The position numbers and the translations under genes were made by a program. 5,877 nt of DNA. Source: Prevotellaceae bacterium. GTDB taxonomy: Bacteria; Bacteroidota; Bacteroidia; Bacteroidales; Paludibacteraceae. Shown here piece after piece: positions 5,841 to 5,877 of this stretch. The number at the start of each line of letters is the position of its first letter. Within the stretch, counting starts at the first letter, position 1. The notes under the pieces are model-generated. The model was not told the origin of the DNA. It did no database searches and worked only from the letters and a program-made list of their open reading frames with translations. The stretch is from contig JAISXJ010000158.1 of the NCBI GenBank assembly GCA_031270565.1, forward strand, positions 1-5,877. The letters are read 5' to 3'.

Positions 5841-5877
5841 ATCGTGATTGTAATTCGTTTATAATAAGCAAAATATC

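Larger units (their letters stand above)
5586..5877. other. Gene-free region upstream of the serine hydrolase
   Basis: 292 bp with no coding sequence that I can support on either strand. It contains the hydrolase leader and promoter near 5655-5682, then an AT-rich part (5740-5877) with three copies of CCATTAGAA in both orientations. A 9-bp direct repeat, GTTTATAAT, lies at 5753-5761 and 5857-5865, flanking those copies. It may also hold the promoter of a divergent plus-strand gene beyond the window, but I saw no strong TAnnTTTG on that strand. Confidence 0.6.

Overview
The window looks like chromosomal DNA of a Bacteroidota bacterium, most likely Bacteroidales. Three things point there: a NigD-like lipoprotein, a phosphofructokinase with the MGRDAG form of its conserved motif, and a promoter matching the Bacteroidota -7 consensus TAnnTTTG upstream of the serine hydrolase. 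Most start codons also lack a strong Shine-Dalgarno sequence. The genus cannot be named from the sequence.

Layout. Bases 1-2342 (+ strand) hold a two-gene polysaccharide O-acylation cassette. It consists of an AlgI-type MBOAT membrane acyltransferase, cut by the left window edge, and, 2 nt after its stop, a membrane-anchored SGNH-fold protein with Gly-Asp-Ser and Asp-x-x-His motifs. Bases 2415-5585 (- strand) hold three genes convergent to the cassette. In transcription order they are a serine hydrolase/beta-lactamase-family lipoprotein, an ATP-dependent 6-phosphofructokinase, and a NigD-like lipoprotein. A hairpin terminator separates the hydrolase from pfkA, and a second hairpin lies between the convergent units near 2359-2388. 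Bases 5586-5877 contain no gene that I can support. They hold the hydrolase promoter and a cluster of perfect inverted repeats of unknown role.

Main observation. The MBOAT coding region contains ten perfect tandem copies of the pentanucleotide AGAAG at 193-242. Five is not a multiple of three, so gain or loss of one unit shifts the frame, and I traced both shifted frames to early stops (306-308 and 380-382). The window therefore shows the ON allele of what looks like a phase-variable O-acyltransferase switched by slipped-strand mispairing. Its unit is the same pentamer (CTCTT on the other strand) known from neisserial opa genes. The repeat lies in a charged inter-helix loop where blocks of five residues (REEKR) could be tolerated. 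Because the SGNH gene is probably translationally coupled, one repeat tract could control the whole acylation step and so vary the acylation of a cell-surface polysaccharide.

The SGNH gene and the last ~200 bp of the MBOAT gene are clearly more AT-rich than the rest, which suggests the cassette is a mosaic or partly acquired by transfer.
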